DNA of 64,000 bases from Pseudomonas inefficax (GTDB taxonomy: Bacteria; Pseudomonadota; Gammaproteobacteria; Pseudomonadales; Pseudomonadaceae): positions 23,308-87,307 of the forward strand of contig NZ_OPYN01000152.1 of assembly GCF_900277125.1 (NCBI RefSeq). The letters are read 5' to 3'. Below are positions 43,520-52,051 of this stretch, in pieces. The notes under the pieces are model-generated. The model worked only from the letters and a program-made list of their open reading frames with translations, had not been told where the DNA came from and made no database searches. Both the position numbers and the translations under genes were made by a program. How positions within the stretch are numbered: the first letter of the stretch is position 1; every line of letters starts with the position of its first letter.

Positions 43520-44878
43520 TTAACGAACAGCCTCGTATGTCAGGTCCAGGCACTTGCGGGCTTTTTCAACCAGTTCGTCGATCTCCTCGATGCTGATCAC
43601 CAGCGGCGGCGCGATGATCATGGTGTCGCCCACGGCACGCATGATCAGCCCGTTGTCGAAGCAGTGCTGGCGGCAGATCATGCCGACACCTTTGCCTTCA
43701 TAACGCGCGCGGGTGGTCTTGTCCTTCACCAGCTCGATCGCGCCGAGCATGCCCAGGCCGCGTACTTCGCCCACCAGCGGGTGGTCGGCCAGCTCGCGCA
43801 GGCGTTGTTGCAGGTAAGGAGCGGTCTTGTCGTGCACCTGCTCGATGATCTGTTCGTCACGCAGGATCCGCAGGTTCTCCAGGCCCACCGCAGCCGCTAC
43901 CGGGTGGCCGGAATAGGTGAAGCCGTGGTTGAAATCACCGCCTTCGCTGATGACTCTGGCCACTTCATCACGCACGATCACGCCGCCCATGGGGATATAG
44001 CCGGAGGTAAGGCCTTTGGCGATGGTCATCAGGTCAGGCTTGAGGTCGTAGTAATCGCTACCGAACCACTCGCCTGTACGGCCGAAGCCGCAGATCACTT
44101 CGTCGGCGACAAAGAGGATGTCGTACCTGGCCAGGATCTCCTTGACCTTCGGCCAGTAGGTTTGCGGTGGAATGATCACCCCGCCAGCGCCCTGGATCGG
44201 TTCGGCGATGAAGGCGGCAACATTGTCCACGCCAACTTCGAGTATCTTCTTCTCCAGCTGTTCGGCCGCCCACACACCGAAGTCGGCCTCGGTCATGTCG
44301 CCGCCTTCGCCATACCAGTACGGCTGCGGGATGTGCACGATATCCGGGATCAGCCCGCCCTGCTGGTGCATGCCGCTCATGCCGCCCAGGCCCGCGCCGG
44401 CCACGGTGGAGCCGTGGTAGCCGTTGATGCGGCCGATGATCACCTTCTTGTTCTTCTGGCCCTTGAGCGCCCAGTAATGGCGGACCATGCGCAGCACGGT
44501 GTCGTTGCCTTCGGACCCGGAGCCGGTGAAGAACACATGGTTCATGCCTTGCGGGGCCACATCGGCGATCGCCTTGGCCAGTTCCAGCGCAGGCGGGTGC
44601 GCGGTCTGGAAGAACAGGTTGTAGTACGGCAGCTGCCTCATCTGCCGGCTGGCGACGTCGGCCAGCTCATCGCGCCCGTAGCCCACCGCCACGCACCACA
44701 GCCCCGCCATGCCATCGAGAATCTTGTGCCCTTCGCTGTCCCAGAGGTACACGCCCTTGGCCGAGGTGATGATGCGCGGGCCTTTCTCGGCCAGTTGCCT
44801 GACATCGCTGAACGGGGCCAGGTGGTGATCGCGGCTCATGGCTTGCCAGGCAAGGGTCTGCGAATTGTGCTCACTCAT
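43520..44878 (-). CDS. spuC: Class III aminotransferase (putrescine/polyamine type, SpuC-like)
   Basis: 452 aa PLP enzyme. Lys288 in LMTIAKGLTSG forms the Schiff base and Asp259 in VADEVICG contacts the pyridine ring. SpuC-type enzymes transfer the amino group of putrescine or related diamines to pyruvate, giving an aldehyde and alanine. It is the third gene of the gamma-glutamylation operon (synthetase, hydrolase, aminotransferase). Start 44878 has GGAG 9 nt upstream. Confidence 0.9.
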   Translation of the reverse strand: MSEHNSQTLAWQAMSRDHHLAPFSDVRQLAEKGPRIITSAKGVYLWDSEGHKILDGMAGLWCVAVGYGRDELADVASRQMRQLPYYNLFFQTAHPPALELAKAIADVAPQGMNHVFFTGSGSEGNDTVLRMVRHYWALKGQKNKKVIIGRINGYHGSTVAGAGLGGMSGMHQQGGLIPDIVHIPQPYWYGEGGDMTEADFGVWAAEQLEKKILEVGVDNVAAFIAEPIQGAGGVIIPPQTYWPKVKEILARYDILFVADEVICGFGRTGEWFGSDYYDLKPDLMTIAKGLTSGYIPMGGVIVRDEVARVISEGGDFNHGFTYSGHPVAAAVGLENLRILRDEQIIEQVHDKTAPYLQQRLRELADHPLVGEVRGLGMLGAIELVKDKTTRARYEGKGVGMICRQHCFDNGLIMRAVGDTMIIAPPLVISIEEIDELVEKARKCLDLTYEAVR

Positions 44879-44947
44879 TGACTTCACTCCATCAGTTTGC
44901 GCAGCCGTGCTGCGCAGGTACTTTTTTGTAATTGGTAAAGATCGCTG

Positions 44948-45721
44948 TCAGGCGGACTTCAACAGCATCTGGCGCAATACCGAGCGATGCCGGCAGGCCT
45001 TGCCAAAGGACTGGAAGATGGTCAGGTAATGCGGGTTGTCCATGACCTGGTACTCGGGGTGCCATTGCACGGCAAGGGCAAAGCCTTTGCTGTTCTCGAC
45101 CGAAATCGCTTCCACCAGGCCATCGGGCGCCAGCGCCTCCACCCTCAGCCCGGGGGCCAGTACATCGATGCCCTGGCCGTGGATGGAATTGACATCGATG
45201 ATCGCCGGCAAGCCCATGCGGTCGAGCATGCCGCCAGGCTCTATATGCAGGGCGTGACGCGGGCCGTATTGCTTTTCGATGGGCTCACCCTTGCTTTCGC
45301 GGTGGTCCATGAACATGCCGGTCTCGTGTACCTTCTGGTGCAGGGTGCCGCCCAGCGCCACGTTCATTTCCTGAAAGCCACGGCAGATGCCGAGCACCGG
45401 CACGCCGGCGGCGATGGCCGCACGCATCAGCGGCAATGTGCTGGCATCCCGCAGCGGGTCGTGATGGGTACCCGCTGCACTGGCCGGGCCGTTGTAGTGG
45501 AATGGTTCGATGTTGGACGGCGAACCGGTGAAGATCAGCCCATCCACCACGTCGAGAATATCGGCGCTGTCCATCAGGTCGGCGAGGCTGGGTATCACGA
45601 TGGGCAGCCCACACGCTGCCTTGGCCGCCGCGCGCGCGTACTTCTCGCTGATGGTCTGGGTTGCATGCAGCTCGATCATGCTGGTGCATGCGGTAATGCC
45701 GATAACGGGCACACGTGGCAT
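44948..45721 (-). CDS. Gamma-glutamyl-GABA hydrolase (PuuD-like)
   Basis: 257 aa class I glutamine amidotransferase-like hydrolase. The nucleophile is Cys113 in LGICRGFQE; His221 and Glu223 in QWHPEYQ complete the triad. It removes gamma-glutamyl from amine or amino-acid products, as PuuD does from gamma-glutamyl-GABA. Start 45721 has GGAGGAAG upstream. In the same operon as the synthetase at 45806. Confidence 0.9.
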   Translation of the reverse strand: MPRVPVIGITACTSMIELHATQTISEKYARAAAKAACGLPIVIPSLADLMDSADILDVVDGLIFTGSPSNIEPFHYNGPASAAGTHHDPLRDASTLPLMRAAIAAGVPVLGICRGFQEMNVALGGTLHQKVHETGMFMDHRESKGEPIEKQYGPRHALHIEPGGMLDRMGLPAIIDVNSIHGQGIDVLAPGLRVEALAPDGLVEAISVENSKGFALAVQWHPEYQVMDNPHYLTIFQSFGKACRHRSVLRQMLLKSA

Positions 45722-45805
45722 ATCTTCCTCCGGCAAATCCATATTGCGCGTTGTGTTGAAACGGTAGAAACGGAGGGTGCAGCGGCGCTGCCCCAACCTC
45801 GGCAC

Positions 45806-47152
45806 CTACAGGAACCAGCGGTATTCGCGGGCATCGATGTGGCGCATGAAGTCCAGTTGCTCCTGGTATTTGTTTTCGCAGTAGACCATCACGAATTCAC
45901 TGCCCAGGCCTTTGTTCACGTCCGGCTGGTGACGCATGGCCGCCAGGGCACTGAAGGCATCCTTGGGGAACTCGATACCGCTCTGGCGGTTGTCGTTCAG
46001 CGGGGCGATGGGCTCGACGCCACGGTCCAGGCCATGCTCCATCCCGGTCAGGATGGCCGCCAGCACCAGATACGGGTTGGCATCGGCACCGGCGAGGCGG
46101 TGCTCGATGCGCAGGTTGCGCGGGTCGGACTCGGGGATGCGAATACACGCATCGCGATCTTCGAAACCCCAGCTGGCTTTGCTCGCCGCGTTGACCATGG
46201 CGCCGTAACGGCGGTAGGCATTGTGGTTGGGGGCGAAGATCGGCATGCAGTGCGGCAGCAACTCCAGGCACCCTGCCACCGCATGGCGCAGCTTGCGCTG
46301 GTCGTCGCCGGCCAGGATGTTGTTGCCGGCGTTGTCGTACAGGCTGACGTGCACATGCATGCCGCTACCCGGCGCATCGAGGTACGGCTTGCTCATGAAG
46401 CTGGCTCGGTAGCCGTGCTTCATCGCGATACCGCGGGTACTGCGGCAGAACAGCGCCGACCAGTCGGCCGCACTCATCGCATCGTCGCTGTGCGAGAAGT
46501 TGATCTCGAACTGGCCTGGGCCCAGCTCCGCGGTGATGACGTTCGCCGGCACGCCCTGCTTGTTGGCGCCATCGACCATCTCGTGCAGCACCGGTGCGAA
46601 GCGCGACAGCCGCTCGATGTGCATGTTCGGCTGATCGTCGTGATCGTCGGTCGCCTTGTCGCGTGGGTACTGTGGCAGGCCGTTATCGAGCTTGCGGTCG
46701 AACAGGTAGAACTCCAGTTCGAAGGCTACCACCGGGCGAATGCCACGGCTGGCCAGGCGCTGGATCACCCGGGCCAGCACTTCACGGGGCTCGAACTCGA
46801 TGGGCTTGGCGGTGCCGTCGGAGGTGATGAGCATCTGCGCGATCGCTTCCTTTTCCCAGCGCACCGGCTTGAGGGTACCCGGCACCAGGCGGCGGACGGC
46901 ATCCGGGTCACCATCGGCGAAGCAGTAGTCACCGATTGGGTAAAGGCCACCCTGGGTGCCCAGCAGCACGCAGTTCTGCGGCAACTTCAGCGGCGCGCCG
47001 GCTGCAACTTTTTCCAGCATGTCCATGGGGTAGCGCTTGCCGTAGAAGTGCCCGGGGATATCTAGCGCAATCAGGTCGACATAACGTATTTCTGGGTATT
47101 CCGCTCGGAACGAGCGCACTTCAGTCAGCAGATCCGGAAAGACGACACTCAT
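45806..47152 (-). CDS. Gamma-glutamylamine synthetase, GS-like (PuuA/SpuI type)
   Basis: 448 aa glutamine-synthetase-family ligase. It has the GS beta-grasp start, AFELEFYLFD, NPYLVLAAIL and the phosphate-binding APNHNAYRR. PuuA-type enzymes join glutamate to putrescine or other amines with ATP. Its gene is followed by the hydrolase and aminotransferase genes, so this is the first catabolic step. Substrate range (putrescine, other polyamine, or another amine) is not decidable from sequence. Confidence 0.9.
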   Translation of the reverse strand: MSVVFPDLLTEVRSFRAEYPEIRYVDLIALDIPGHFYGKRYPMDMLEKVAAGAPLKLPQNCVLLGTQGGLYPIGDYCFADGDPDAVRRLVPGTLKPVRWEKEAIAQMLITSDGTAKPIEFEPREVLARVIQRLASRGIRPVVAFELEFYLFDRKLDNGLPQYPRDKATDDHDDQPNMHIERLSRFAPVLHEMVDGANKQGVPANVITAELGPGQFEINFSHSDDAMSAADWSALFCRSTRGIAMKHGYRASFMSKPYLDAPGSGMHVHVSLYDNAGNNILAGDDQRKLRHAVAGCLELLPHCMPIFAPNHNAYRRYGAMVNAASKASWGFEDRDACIRIPESDPRNLRIEHRLAGADANPYLVLAAILTGMEHGLDRGVEPIAPLNDNRQSGIEFPKDAFSALAAMRHQPDVNKGLGSEFVMVYCENKYQEQLDFMRHIDAREYRWFL

Positions 47153-47179
47153 CTTCTTGTCCTTGTGAGGTGAACGAAT

Positions 47180-47734
47180 TCAATTGAAGACCCAGAGCAC
47201 GCGGGTGGTTTTTTCCGTCAGGTTGGCGTAACGGAACTGCGCGTGGGGGTGCAGCTGGAAGCAGTCGTTGGCCTGCAGGGTCACGGCGTCGCCGTGGTCC
47301 AGCCAGACCGTGAGTTCGCCTTCGAGCACGAAACAGCCCTGCTCGGAACGGTCGGTCAGGTACAGTTCGCCACTGCTGGCGCCTGGCTCGAGATGGCTGT
47401 CGAGCATGGAGAACGCGCCGCCGATGGTGGGCGAAGCCAGCACATCGGTGATGCCCGACTCGAGGTACAGCGTGCGCCGCTCGTGGGGGCGCGTGACCCA
47501 GCTGACGCTACGGGGCTTGCTCAGGTTGTAGAAATACGCGGTTGATACGCCGAGCGCTTCACTGATGGCGGTAAGGTCCGCCACGGTCGGGCGCGAAACC
47601 CCGCGCTCCACCTGGGACAGGAAGCCGACCGAGCGGTTGATGCGCTCGGCCAGTTCGCCCAGGGTCAGGTTCTTGAATTTGCGCAGGTCGTGAATAAGGA
47701 TCGCGAGGGCTTCAACCTCTTCGTGCATCTTCAT
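47180..47734 (-). CDS. XRE-cupin transcriptional regulator (PuuR-like), copy 2
   Basis: 184 aa. HTH_XRE then cupin domain, as in copy 1 at 42717 (same length, most residues identical). It is 27 bp ahead of the synthetase gene on the same strand, so it is the first gene of the amine operon. An A/T-rich operator lies 33 bp upstream. The pair probably control each other and the operon, with a polyamine or gamma-glutamyl amine as likely inducer. Confidence 0.9.
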   Translation of the reverse strand: MKMHEEVEALAILIHDLRKFKNLTLGELAERINRSVGFLSQVERGVSRPTVADLTAISEALGVSTAYFYNLSKPRSVSWVTRPHERRTLYLESGITDVLASPTIGGAFSMLDSHLEPGASSGELYLTDRSEQGCFVLEGELTVWLDHGDAVTLQANDCFQLHPHAQFRYANLTEKTTRVLWVFN

Positions 47735-47766
47735 CGATTGAGACTGCCGTGAAATTTTTAGAGTTA

Positions 47767-47798
47767 TTTTTCATGAAAAAATACATGAAAAATTTCAC
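47767..47798. promoter_or_regulatory. Putative XRE-cupin operator, copy 2
   Basis: Perfect palindrome TTTTTCATGAAAAA (47767-47780) followed by TACATGAAAAATTTCAC (47782-47798), 33-64 bp before the copy 2 start. The second part is shared with copy 1 at 43318. Confidence 0.65.
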
Positions 47799-47893
47799 GA
47801 GTCAAGCCGAACCTGACGATGAGAGGCCGCGATTGGAGATGTGGGAGGTAACAAGTAGCGAAGAGGCGTAACGAGAAAAGTACCTTGAAGCCC

Positions 47894-48493
47894 TCAGGAC
47901 GCGAGGGCCTGCGGACGCTGCCGTACCGGCATTTCATAGCGGTGCGGTTGCTGCCAGGCCAGCTGTGCCTGGACATCGGCCGCGGCATCCATCACCTTCT
48001 GCGCCCAGTTCTCGTCTTTGGGGCACACCACCACCACGCGAAAACCGTGGTCGACGCCTTCCAGCCGCACGCCTTCGGAATCATCGACATGCAGGTCAAT
48101 ATCGAAGGCCGACGGCAACTTCGAGGGGGCATTCTCAAGCCCGTTGACGGCCAGGATATGCTGGTGCCGGTCACTGTTGACCACGCCATCGACACGGATA
48201 CCGTAGAGCATCAGCCAACGGCGGATGTAGGACGGCGTGCGCCCCGACGAGGTGTAGATCCAGATGCTGCAGCCCTGGCGGCGCAGGTCGCGGATCAGCG
48301 AGCGCGTGCCACTGCGCAGGGGTTCACCCAACCAGCGGTGGATGAACGCCGGCAGCTTGCTGTCCTCGGCGGCGGCGTGGTCGGCCTGGCAGGCGAGCGT
48401 GTCGTCGATATCGAACGAAATGCGTACCTGCGGGCGATTGAACGTGCGCTCGAGGGCTTGCCGCCCGCGTTGGAACAGAGAAGCGCTTTGCAT
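47894..48493 (-). CDS. HAD-like phosphatase-type protein
   Basis: 199 aa. The N-terminal half holds ISFDIDDTL, with HAD motif I Asp28 and Asp30 and Thr32; IWIYTSS resembles motif II; VDDSEG may serve as motif IV. A clear motif III Lys is not obvious. It overlaps the Fic-like gene stop (TGATG), so the two genes are coupled. Substrate unknown. Possibly a phosphatase or nucleotidase partner to the Fic-like protein. Confidence 0.75.
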   Translation of the reverse strand: MQSASLFQRGRQALERTFNRPQVRISFDIDDTLACQADHAAAEDSKLPAFIHRWLGEPLRSGTRSLIRDLRRQGCSIWIYTSSGRTPSYIRRWLMLYGIRVDGVVNSDRHQHILAVNGLENAPSKLPSAFDIDLHVDDSEGVRLEGVDHGFRVVVVCPKDENWAQKVMDAAADVQAQLAWQQPHRYEMPVRQRPQALAS

Positions 48494-49191
48494 CAGCGGC
48501 ACCTCTCGCGCACAGGCATGGATGTGCCGCCCAGGAAGAACTTGCCGGGCTCGGGCGCGTGCGCTTCAAGGAAAGCTGCATACTTTTTCTTGATCTTGGG
48601 TAGTTCGTACAAAGCCTTGACACCATGCTTGGCAGAGTTGCGTATGACCGAGGACGGGTTGAAGTAACCCTCGGCGTTGTCCAGCGACAGCACGAATGGT
48701 GGTAGCCCCGCGCGCATCAGCAAGTAGCTGACAATGAGCGAACCCGTGCGGTTGTTGCCTTCGATGAACAGCTGCGGCTTGCTGAGAATTCGAACGTAAA
48801 CACCCGCCGCGCGCTTCCAGATCGAGTCGCTGCCATACGAGCAATACCAGTTGTAGAGGTCCTTGATGCCACCCTCCACATTGTTGAAAAAGTGCGCCTC
48901 GGTCGCCGCCAGGTGCGGGGCGAACTCCAGCCGGCGTGCCGGGTCGTTGCCGCACAGCACGGTGGCATTGATCTCCAGCATCAGGTTCAACTGCTGAAGG
49001 TCGAAAAGGTCGACACCCCGGGCGACATAGTCGTCAATCAGGGCATAGCCTTCAACCACATTCAGCAGCACCTCGTCGGTAAACGGATCCCGCGGTTCGG
49101 TGAAGTGCTGGCTGAGTTCGGCAAAGCGGGCCTGCACCTCACGCAGTGCGCGCTCTACCGCTGGCAGATCAAGACGACGCGTCGCTGGCAT
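48493..49191 (-). CDS. Fic-like protein with degenerate active site
   Basis: 232 aa. A Fic-like fold is suggested by the core FIEGNNRTGS near residue 142-151, which aligns to the Fic motif HxFx(D/E)GNGRxxR. The catalytic His is replaced by Gln140 (QLFIEGNNR), the next residue of the loop is Leu141, and the second Gly is Asn147. Standard AMP transfer is therefore unlikely. Start 49191 has AGGGA upstream. It follows pstB by 92 bp and is coupled to the HAD-like gene at 48493. Confidence 0.75.
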   Translation of the reverse strand: MPATRRLDLPAVERALREVQARFAELSQHFTEPRDPFTDEVLLNVVEGYALIDDYVARGVDLFDLQQLNLMLEINATVLCGNDPARRLEFAPHLAATEAHFFNNVEGGIKDLYNWYCSYGSDSIWKRAAGVYVRILSKPQLFIEGNNRTGSLIVSYLLMRAGLPPFVLSLDNAEGYFNPSSVIRNSAKHGVKALYELPKIKKKYAAFLEAHAPEPGKFFLGGTSMPVRERCR

Positions 49192-49226
49192 TGGAAATCC
49201 CTGGTAACACTTACGGAAGGTAATGC

Positions 49227-49265
49227 GGCCGGGTGTTGCTGCCCTCCTGGCTGCAACACCCGGCC
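49227..49265 (-). terminator. Strong hairpin between pstB and Fic-like gene
   Basis: GGCCGGGTGTTGC and GCAACACCCGGCC form a 13-bp perfect stem, loop of 13 nt, in the 92-bp gap after the pstB stop. No T-run follows, so it might attenuate or stabilise instead of fully end transcription. Confidence 0.6.
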
Positions 49266-49283
49266 ACCTTGGCACGAACGGCC

Positions 49284-50102
49284 TCAGCTGAACTTGCCGC
49301 TGATGTAGTCGGCGGTCAGCTGCTCACGCGGGTTCTGGAAAATCTGCGTGGTCGGGCCCATCTCGACCAGGTAGCCGGTACGGGTGCCCTTGGAGATGTC
49401 GACCGAGAAGAACGCGGTGGTGTCGGCCACACGAATAGCCTGCTGCATGTTGTGGGTCACCAGGGCGATGGTGTAGTCCTTCTTCAACTCGACCATCAGT
49501 TCTTCCACCCGGCGGGTGGCAATCGGGTCGAGTGCCGAGCAGGGTTCGTCCAGCAGCAGCACTTCCGGCTCGGTGGCGATGGCGCGGGCAATGCACAGGC
49601 GCTGTTGTTGGCCGCCGGACAGGGCCAGGCCGCTGACCTTGAGCTTGTCCTTCACTTCGTCCCACAGCGCGGCGCCCTGCAGGGCGTGCTTGACGCGGTC
49701 GCCGATGTCGCCCTTGTAGCGGTTCAGGCGCAGGCCGAAGGCGACATTGTCGAAGATGCTCATCGAGAACGGGTTGGGCTGCTGGAACACCATGCCGATG
49801 TAGCGGCGCACCACCACAGGGTCGACGCCCTTGCCGTAGACATCCTGGCCCAGGAAGTGCACATGGCCTTCGAAGCGGAAGCCCTTCACCAGGTCGTTCA
49901 TGCGGTTGAGGCTACGCAGCACGGTACTCTTGCCGCAGCCGGACGGCCCGATGAAACCGGTGATCTCGTTCTTCCTGATCGGTACATGGCTGTCGCGAAC
50001 GGCCATGAAATTGCCGTAGAAGATCTTGTCCAGCTTGCAGTCCATGACGATGGGGGCTTCGCTGACCACGGGAGCGGCTTTTGGCGCAGTGGATACGTTC
50101 AA
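49284..50102 (-). CDS. pstB: Phosphate ABC transporter ATPase PstB
   Basis: 272 aa. Walker A GPSGCGKST, signature LSGGQQQRLCIARA, Walker B VLLLDEP and H-loop (THN). The chosen start is TTG at 50102 with GGGAG upstream; the first Met inside is residue 20, so a shorter form is possible. It supplies energy for the PstA-PstC channel. Followed by a strong hairpin and then the Fic-like gene; no phoU is seen next to it. Confidence 0.93.
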   Translation of the reverse strand: MNVSTAPKAAPVVSEAPIVMDCKLDKIFYGNFMAVRDSHVPIRKNEITGFIGPSGCGKSTVLRSLNRMNDLVKGFRFEGHVHFLGQDVYGKGVDPVVVRRYIGMVFQQPNPFSMSIFDNVAFGLRLNRYKGDIGDRVKHALQGAALWDEVKDKLKVSGLALSGGQQQRLCIARAIATEPEVLLLDEPCSALDPIATRRVEELMVELKKDYTIALVTHNMQQAIRVADTTAFFSVDISKGTRTGYLVEMGPTTQIFQNPREQLTADYISGKFS

Positions 50103-50120
50103 GGTCGGATGCTCCCTTTC

Positions 50121-51014
50121 TCAATACTTGGGCTTGCCGAATACTCGGCTCAGAATGTTGATTACCAGCACGATCATCACCAATACCAGCGAGGCCGCCC
50201 AGGCGAGCTCGAGCTGGTTGTCGAATGGCATGCCGGAGAAGTTGTAGATCAGTACGGCGAGCGAGGCGGTCGGATTCATGACCGCCAGGTCGCCGTCATG
50301 CAGGATCCAGTAGTTGCTGAACAGCGCGGTGAACAGCAGCGGCGCGGTCTCGCCGGCAGCACGGGCCACGGCCAGCATGACCCCGGTCAGGATGGCCGGC
50401 AGGCCGGTGGGCAGGACGATTTTCCAGATCACCTGGGCTCGGGTGCAGCCCATGCCGTAGGCGGCATCCTTCATGATCTTGGGCACCATCTTCATCGACT
50501 CTTCAGCGGTCAGCACGACGATGGGCAGCATCAGTACCGCCAGGGCCACACCACCTGCCGGTGCGGAGTAGGTGCCGGTGGTCATCACCACCAGGGCGTA
50601 GGCGAATACGCCGGCCAGGATCGACGGCAGGCCGGTGAGCATCTTGGCGGCGAAGCGCGCGGCGTTGGCCAGCTTGCTGTCCGGGCCGAGTTCGGCCAGG
50701 AACACCGCGGCCAGGATACCGACCGGCACGGCGATGGCAGCAGCGATGCCGACCATGACGAAGGTACCGGCCATGGCGTTGCCAAAGCCACCGCCCATCT
50801 CGAAGCCGGTGGGTGGCAGCTCGGTGAACACTTCAAGGTTGAGGCGTGCACCGCCACGGGTGATCAGCATGTACAGCACGGAAATCAGCGGCACGCTGGC
50901 CACCAGAGCCGCGAACCATGCCAGCGTGGTCAACACCAGGCTGCGCAGGGAACGGCCTTCCAGCTTGCGCTGCAGGCTGGGCAACGCATTGGCAGGGGTA
51001 GTGAGGTTGGTCAT
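50121..51014 (-). CDS. pstA: Phosphate ABC transporter permease PstA
   Basis: 297 aa inner-membrane protein with about six hydrophobic helices and the EAA-like loop (ARAAGETAPLLFTA). The start codon overlaps the pstC stop by 1 bp (TAATG). Forms the channel with PstC. Confidence 0.95.
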   Translation of the reverse strand: MTNLTTPANALPSLQRKLEGRSLRSLVLTTLAWFAALVASVPLISVLYMLITRGGARLNLEVFTELPPTGFEMGGGFGNAMAGTFVMVGIAAAIAVPVGILAAVFLAELGPDSKLANAARFAAKMLTGLPSILAGVFAYALVVMTTGTYSAPAGGVALAVLMLPIVVLTAEESMKMVPKIMKDAAYGMGCTRAQVIWKIVLPTGLPAILTGVMLAVARAAGETAPLLFTALFSNYWILHDGDLAVMNPTASLAVLIYNFSGMPFDNQLELAWAASLVLVMIVLVINILSRVFGKPKY

Positions 51015-51979
51015 TATTTGTTACCCCGCTGGGCGTAGAGCATGATCATCGAGCCGAGCACGTTCACCAGCAGGGTGATGAACATCAGTACCAGTGCGGC
51101 ATACATCAGCACCTCGATCTCGTTCGGGCCGGCCTCCGGGAAGTTCAGGGCCAACAAGGCCGCCAGCGTGTTGGCCGGGGCGAACAAGGACAGGGAAATG
51201 TTGTTGGCATTGCCCACCAGCATGGCCAGCGCCATGGTTTCACCCAGCGCACGGCCCAGGCCGAGCACCAGCGAACCGAAGATGCCGGTGGCTGCCGATG
51301 GCACCATTACCTTGAGAATGGCCTCCCAGTGGGTGGCGCCCAGGCCGTAGGCGGCCTGCTTGGTCTTCATCGGCACGCTGGTCAGGGCATCCTGCGAAAC
51401 GGCAGCGATGGTCGGCAGAATCATGATCGCCAGCACCAACGCGGCAGGCAGCAGCCCGGGCCCGCTCAGCGAGGTGCCGAAAAAGGGAATCCAGCCCAGC
51501 TCGCTGTTCAGCCAGGTGGTCAGCGGGCGAATGGCCGGGATGACCACATAGATCCCCCACAGGCCGTAAACGACACTGGGGATGGCAGCCAGCAGCTCGA
51601 CGATGGTGCGGAACACCGCCGCCAGCCTGGCCGGGAGGAAGTCCTGGGTGAGGAAAATGGCCATGCTGACGCCGAAGAAACCGGCGATCAACAAGGCGAT
51701 CAGGGCGCTGTAGAGCGTGCCCCAGATCGCTGGCAGAATACCGTACTTGCCTTGGTTGACGTCCCAGACACTGCCGAACAGCACGTCAAAGCCATGCTTC
51801 TCGATGCCAGGCAGTGCCTTGCGGCCCACTTCGTAGACCAGCGCGAAGACCAGCGCCAGCACCAGCACCACACCGATGCGTGCAAGCGCACGGAAGGTGC
51901 GATCAACCAGAAAGTCTTTCGCAGACGGTGGCTGGCACGCGGAGTCGGGGTTAGCCGGGATGGCAAAAGGAGTGTTCAT
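51014..51979 (-). CDS. pstC: Phosphate ABC transporter permease PstC
   Basis: 321 aa from ATG 51979 (MNTPFAIP). It has about six transmembrane helices and the loop GLGRALGETMAL. An upstream in-frame GTG/ATG at 52033 would add 18 residues without family character. Separated from pstS by a 72-bp gap that holds a hairpin. Confidence 0.93.
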   Translation of the reverse strand: MNTPFAIPANPDSACQPPSAKDFLVDRTFRALARIGVVLVLALVFALVYEVGRKALPGIEKHGFDVLFGSVWDVNQGKYGILPAIWGTLYSALIALLIAGFFGVSMAIFLTQDFLPARLAAVFRTIVELLAAIPSVVYGLWGIYVVIPAIRPLTTWLNSELGWIPFFGTSLSGPGLLPAALVLAIMILPTIAAVSQDALTSVPMKTKQAAYGLGATHWEAILKVMVPSAATGIFGSLVLGLGRALGETMALAMLVGNANNISLSLFAPANTLAALLALNFPEAGPNEIEVLMYAALVLMFITLLVNVLGSMIMLYAQRGNK

Positions 51980-52009
51980 TGGCAAGTTCCGGGACAGAGG
52001 GCAAACCCA

Positions 52010-52037
52010 CCCGGCATGGTCGCCAGACCACACCGGG
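52010..52037 (-). terminator. Hairpin between pstS and pstC
   Basis: CCCGG-CA-TGGTC and GACCA-CA-CCGGG with a 4-nt loop. Such intercistronic hairpins commonly keep pstS mRNA abundant relative to the permease genes. Confidence 0.55.
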
Positions 52038-52051
52038 AGCGCCTGGGCGTG

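Noticed and set aside
44987..47065. 692-codon plus-strand frame
   Set aside because: Antisense to the glutamyl-amine synthetase and hydrolase genes, which have full catalytic motifs.
48493..49275. Start of the Fic-like gene at 49275
   Set aside because: The extra 28 residues are unlike the family and overlap the strong hairpin at 49227-49265; the ATG at 49191 has a better ribosome site.
49233..51038. 601-codon plus-strand frame
   Set aside because: Antisense to pstB and pstA. Very Gln/His/Gly-rich, no domain.
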